From NCBI RefSeq assembly GCF_017309955.1, contig NZ_CP021247.1, positions 2,815,001-2,879,000 of the forward strand: a DNA stretch of 64,000 nt, given 5' to 3'. The position numbers and the translations under genes are program-made. Shown here one piece after another: positions 61,821-64,000 of the stretch. Positions within the stretch are counted from its first letter, which is position 1, and every line of letters begins with the position of its first letter. Below the pieces are notes generated by a model. That model made no database searches, was not told the origin of the DNA, and saw only the letters and a program-made list of their open reading frames with translations. Origin of the DNA: Novosphingobium sp. KA1 (GTDB taxonomy: Bacteria; Pseudomonadota; Alphaproteobacteria; Sphingomonadales; Sphingomonadaceae).

Positions 61821-62756
61821 ATGCGTGCATTCGTTTTTCCCGGACAGGGCAGCCAGAAGGTCGGCATGGGTGCCGAACTCGCCGAAGCCAGCGCCGTCGC
61901 GCGTGAGGTCTTCCAGGAAGTGGACGAGGCGCTCGGCCAGAACCTCTTCCGCGTGATGACGCAGGGCCCCGAAGAGGAGCTGACCCTTACCGAAAATGCG
62001 CAGCCGGCGATCATGGCCAATGCCATCGCCGTCCTGCGCGTGCTGGAGAAGGAAGGCGGCATCTCGCTCGCCGACAAGGCGGACTTCGTCGCCGGTCACT
62101 CGCTGGGTGAATATACCGCGCTTTGCGCCGCCGGTGCCTTCAGCCTTGCCGACACCGCGCGCCTGCTGAAGCTGCGCGGGCAGTCGATGCAGGCGGCCGT
62201 TCCGGTCGGCCTTGGCGCCATGGCCGCGCTGCTCGGCGCCGATATCGAAAAGGCGACCGCGCTGGCCGAGGCTACAGCCGAAGGTCAGGTCTGCACCGTC
62301 GCCAACGACAACGACCCCACGCAGGTCGTGATCTCCGGACACAAGGAAGCCATCGAGCGTGCCGTCGCGCTGGTGAAGGACCACGGGATCAAGCGCGGCG
62401 TGCTGCTGCCGGTCTCGGCCCCGTTCCACTGCCCGCTGATGCAGCCCGCTGCCGATGCCATGGCCGAGGCGCTGGCCAAGACCCCTCCGGGCAGTCTGCA
62501 CGTGCCGCTGTTCGCCAATGTCACCGCCTCGGTCGTTACCGATCCCGCCGAAGTCCAGCGCCTGCTGGTCGAGCAGGTCACCGGCCGCGTCCGCTGGCGC
62601 GAAAGCGCGATCGCCATGCGCGAGGCGGGCGTCGAGACGTTCGTGGAACTGGGCGGCAAGGTGCTCGGCCCGATGATCAAGCGTTCGGCCGGTGAGGTGG
62701 AGGTGATCTCCGCCGTGACCATGGCCGAGATCGAGGAACTGGCAAAGGGCCTCTGA
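61821..62756 (+). CDS. fabD: Malonyl-CoA:ACP transacylase
   Basis: A 311-aa enzyme loading malonate onto acyl carrier protein for fatty-acid elongation. MRAFVFPGQGSQKVGMG is the conserved start, the active-site Ser is in VAGHSLGEYTALCAAGAF, the Arg site is in LLKLRGQSMQAA, and the His is in LPVSAPFHCPLM. The C-terminal VETFVELGGKVLGPMIKR is normal. AAGGAG is upstream of ATG 61821. fabG follows on the same strand; fabF and acpP are not in the window. Confidence 0.97.
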   Translation: MRAFVFPGQGSQKVGMGAELAEASAVAREVFQEVDEALGQNLFRVMTQGPEEELTLTENAQPAIMANAIAVLRVLEKEGGISLADKADFVAGHSLGEYTALCAAGAFSLADTARLLKLRGQSMQAAVPVGLGAMAALLGADIEKATALAEATAEGQVCTVANDNDPTQVVISGHKEAIERAVALVKDHGIKRGVLLPVSAPFHCPLMQPAADAMAEALAKTPPGSLHVPLFANVTASVVTDPAEVQRLLVEQVTGRVRWRESAIAMREAGVETFVELGGKVLGPMIKRSAGEVEVISAVTMAEIEELAKGL

Positions 62757-62873
62757 TCGGGGCCCTGATCGGCGTGCCGGGCTTGACCCGGAGCCCTCTA
62801 AGGTTTGAAGAAAGGCCCCGTCCAGCGGGCCGTCGCCGCCGTTCAGGCAGGCGATTCACGGAGATTTGAAAAG

Positions 62874-63638
62874 ATGTTCAACCTCAATGGAATGACCGCC
62901 CTCGTCACTGGCGCCTCGGGCGGCATCGGCTCCGCCGTTGCCCGCGCGCTGGCCGCGCAGGGTGCGCGCCTTGCCATCTCGGGCTCGAACGCGGACAAGC
63001 TGCGCGCCTTCCGCGACGAACTGGACGAGCACACCCCGCAGCATCTGCAGGACGTCGACCACGTCGCCATCGCCTGCAACCTGGGCGATGCCGATCAGGT
63101 GGAGAAGCTGGTTCCCGCCGCGCTCGAATCGCTGGGCAAGATCGACATCCTGATCAACAACGCCGGTATCACCCGCGACAACCTCGCCATGCGCATGAAG
63201 GACGAGGAGTGGGATCAGGTCATCAAGATCAACCTCGAATCGACCTTCCGCCTGATGCGCGCCGTGACCAAGCCGATGATGAAGGCGCGCTTCGGCCGCA
63301 TCATCAACGTCACCTCGGTCGTCGGCACCACCGGCAATCCCGGCCAGATGAACTACTGCGCGGCGAAGGGCGGCATCACTGCCATGTCGAAGAGCCTCGC
63401 GCAGGAACTCGCCAGCCGTAACGTCACCGTGAACTGCATTGCGCCGGGCTTCATCCGCACCGCGATGACCGATGTGCTGCCCGATGCGCAGAAGGACGCG
63501 CTGAACGGCCGCATCCCGATGGGCCGCATGGGCGAGGGCGAGGATATCGCCGCCGCCGCCGTGTTCCTGGCCTCGAAGGAAGCGGGCTACGTCACCGGCC
63601 AGACGATCCACGTCAACGGCGGCATGGTGATGATCTGA
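62874..63638 (+). CDS. fabG: 3-oxoacyl-ACP reductase
   Basis: A 254-aa short-chain dehydrogenase making the NADPH-dependent reduction of 3-oxoacyl-ACP. The Rossmann start is ALVTGASGGIGSAVARALAAQGA, with LINNAGITRDNLAMRMKDE, the catalytic Ser in INVTSVVGTTGNPGQMN and the YCAAKGG (Tyr and Lys) site. Its end is GYVTGQTIHVNGGMVMI. ATG 62874 starts the family-normal protein. It lies 117 bp after fabD on the same strand, so the two are likely co-expressed. Confidence 0.97.
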   Translation: MFNLNGMTALVTGASGGIGSAVARALAAQGARLAISGSNADKLRAFRDELDEHTPQHLQDVDHVAIACNLGDADQVEKLVPAALESLGKIDILINNAGITRDNLAMRMKDEEWDQVIKINLESTFRLMRAVTKPMMKARFGRIINVTSVVGTTGNPGQMNYCAAKGGITAMSKSLAQELASRNVTVNCIAPGFIRTAMTDVLPDAQKDALNGRIPMGRMGEGEDIAAAAVFLASKEAGYVTGQTIHVNGGMVMI

Positions 63639-63642
63639 GGCC

Positions 63643-64000
63643 ATGTCGGGTGCCGTGGGGATCGTGAAGGTCGAAGCCTGCGATCCGCGCGGTCCCGATG
63701 CCGCCTCAGTGATAGAGCGCCTCTCCGGGGCGCTCGTCACCCTCACCGGCGACGGTGGTACGTCGTCGTTCGATCCGACGGATGTTCTCGTCCCCCGCGC
63801 GCTGTTCGTCATCGCGCGGGTGGGGCAGGGCGCGGTGATCGGCTGCGGTGCCTATCGGCCGCTTGAAGGCGATGTGGCCGAAATCAAGCGCATGTATGCC
63901 GAGCAGGGTTGCGGCGGGGCGATCCTCGCCCATCTCGAAGCGGCGGCGCTTGCCGATGGCTACCGGGCAGCGTCACTTTCCACCCGGCGGGTGAACGCGC
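63643..64000 (+). CDS. GNAT-family acetyltransferase (3' end outside window)
   Basis: The start of an N-acetyltransferase, cut by the window edge. Visible are VIARVGQGAVIGCGAYRPLEGDVAEIKRMYAEQGCGGAILAHLE, the GNAT acetyl-CoA core with the usual R/Q-x-x-G-x-G/A-like loop reduced to EQGCGGA, and ADGYRAASLSTRR at the edge. It begins 4 bp after the fabG stop, so is probably co-transcribed. The substrate is not predictable. Confidence 0.85.
   Translation, partial: MSGAVGIVKVEACDPRGPDAASVIERLSGALVTLTGDGGTSSFDPTDVLVPRALFVIARVGQGAVIGCGAYRPLEGDVAEIKRMYAEQGCGGAILAHLEAAALADGYRAASLSTRRVNA

Overview
This 64-kb window is a GC-rich, densely packed chromosomal segment. It most likely comes from an alphaproteobacterium of the Sphingomonadales (Novosphingobium/Sphingomonas-like). 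This is inferred from large TonB-dependent receptors without iron-sensor domains, a short SRP RNA next to dnaX, an NDUFS4-like complex I subunit, an intracellular PHB depolymerase, a DUF6456 protein and a GTA-type 3TM holin. No CRISPR array, insertion sequence, integrase or full prophage is visible.

Layout. 1-7.1 kb: 5' part of a TonB-dependent receptor, tRNA-Pro(UGG), a CAU tRNA (probably Ile2), a deacetylase/unusual histidine kinase operon, an Lrp/AsnC regulator, aroQ, an orphan 3TM holin and tRNA-Pro(GGG). 7.4-10.5 kb: yajC-secD-secF. 10.5-20.3 kb: DUF885 metallopeptidase-like protein, DUF6456 protein divergent from an XRE regulator, GT4 glycosyltransferase, ABC-F ATPase, a PepSY/response regulator/kinase module, a small acidic protein and chorismate mutase. 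20.4-28.7 kb: long-chain polyprenyl diphosphate synthase, exported Ntn amidase, TonB-like protein, GGDEF-EAL protein, hrpB and a complex I accessory subunit. 28.8-34.8 kb: SRP RNA, dnaX, ybaB, gtrA-like gene and lon. 34.9-43.4 kb: diguanylate cyclase, a broken DUF418 gene, asd, DedA, GFA, alpha/beta hydrolase, an M2 peptidase, a palindromic repeat and a lipoprotein. 43.5-50 kb: complete TonB-dependent receptor behind an AT-rich upstream region, AMP nucleosidase and the rpsF-rpsR-rplI operon. 50-64 kb: DUF3857/transglutaminase/TPR protein, cupin-like oxygenase, phaZ, GST, orphan flagellin, DUF808 protein, a two-gene unit of unknown function, mpl divergent from ldcA (peptidoglycan recycling), fabD, fabG and a partial GNAT acetyltransferase.

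Most genes are housekeeping. Functional units that read clearly are protein export (yajC-secDF), replication (dnaX-ybaB), peptidoglycan recycling (mpl/ldcA), fatty-acid synthesis (fabD-fabG) and ribosomal proteins (rpsF-rpsR-rplI). The points most worth following are an N-terminal DnaX extension carrying a clamp-binding-like pentapeptide, the catalytically doubtful histidine kinase paired with a deacetylase, the orphan holin, the cysteine-containing orphan flagellin, the unknown overlapping gene pair at 58.1-59.3 kb, the doubly broken DUF418 gene and a composite palindromic element at 42.8 kb. I did not find a clear-cut new multi-gene system. Gene starts were chosen from ribosome-binding sites and family lengths, and no database search was run.
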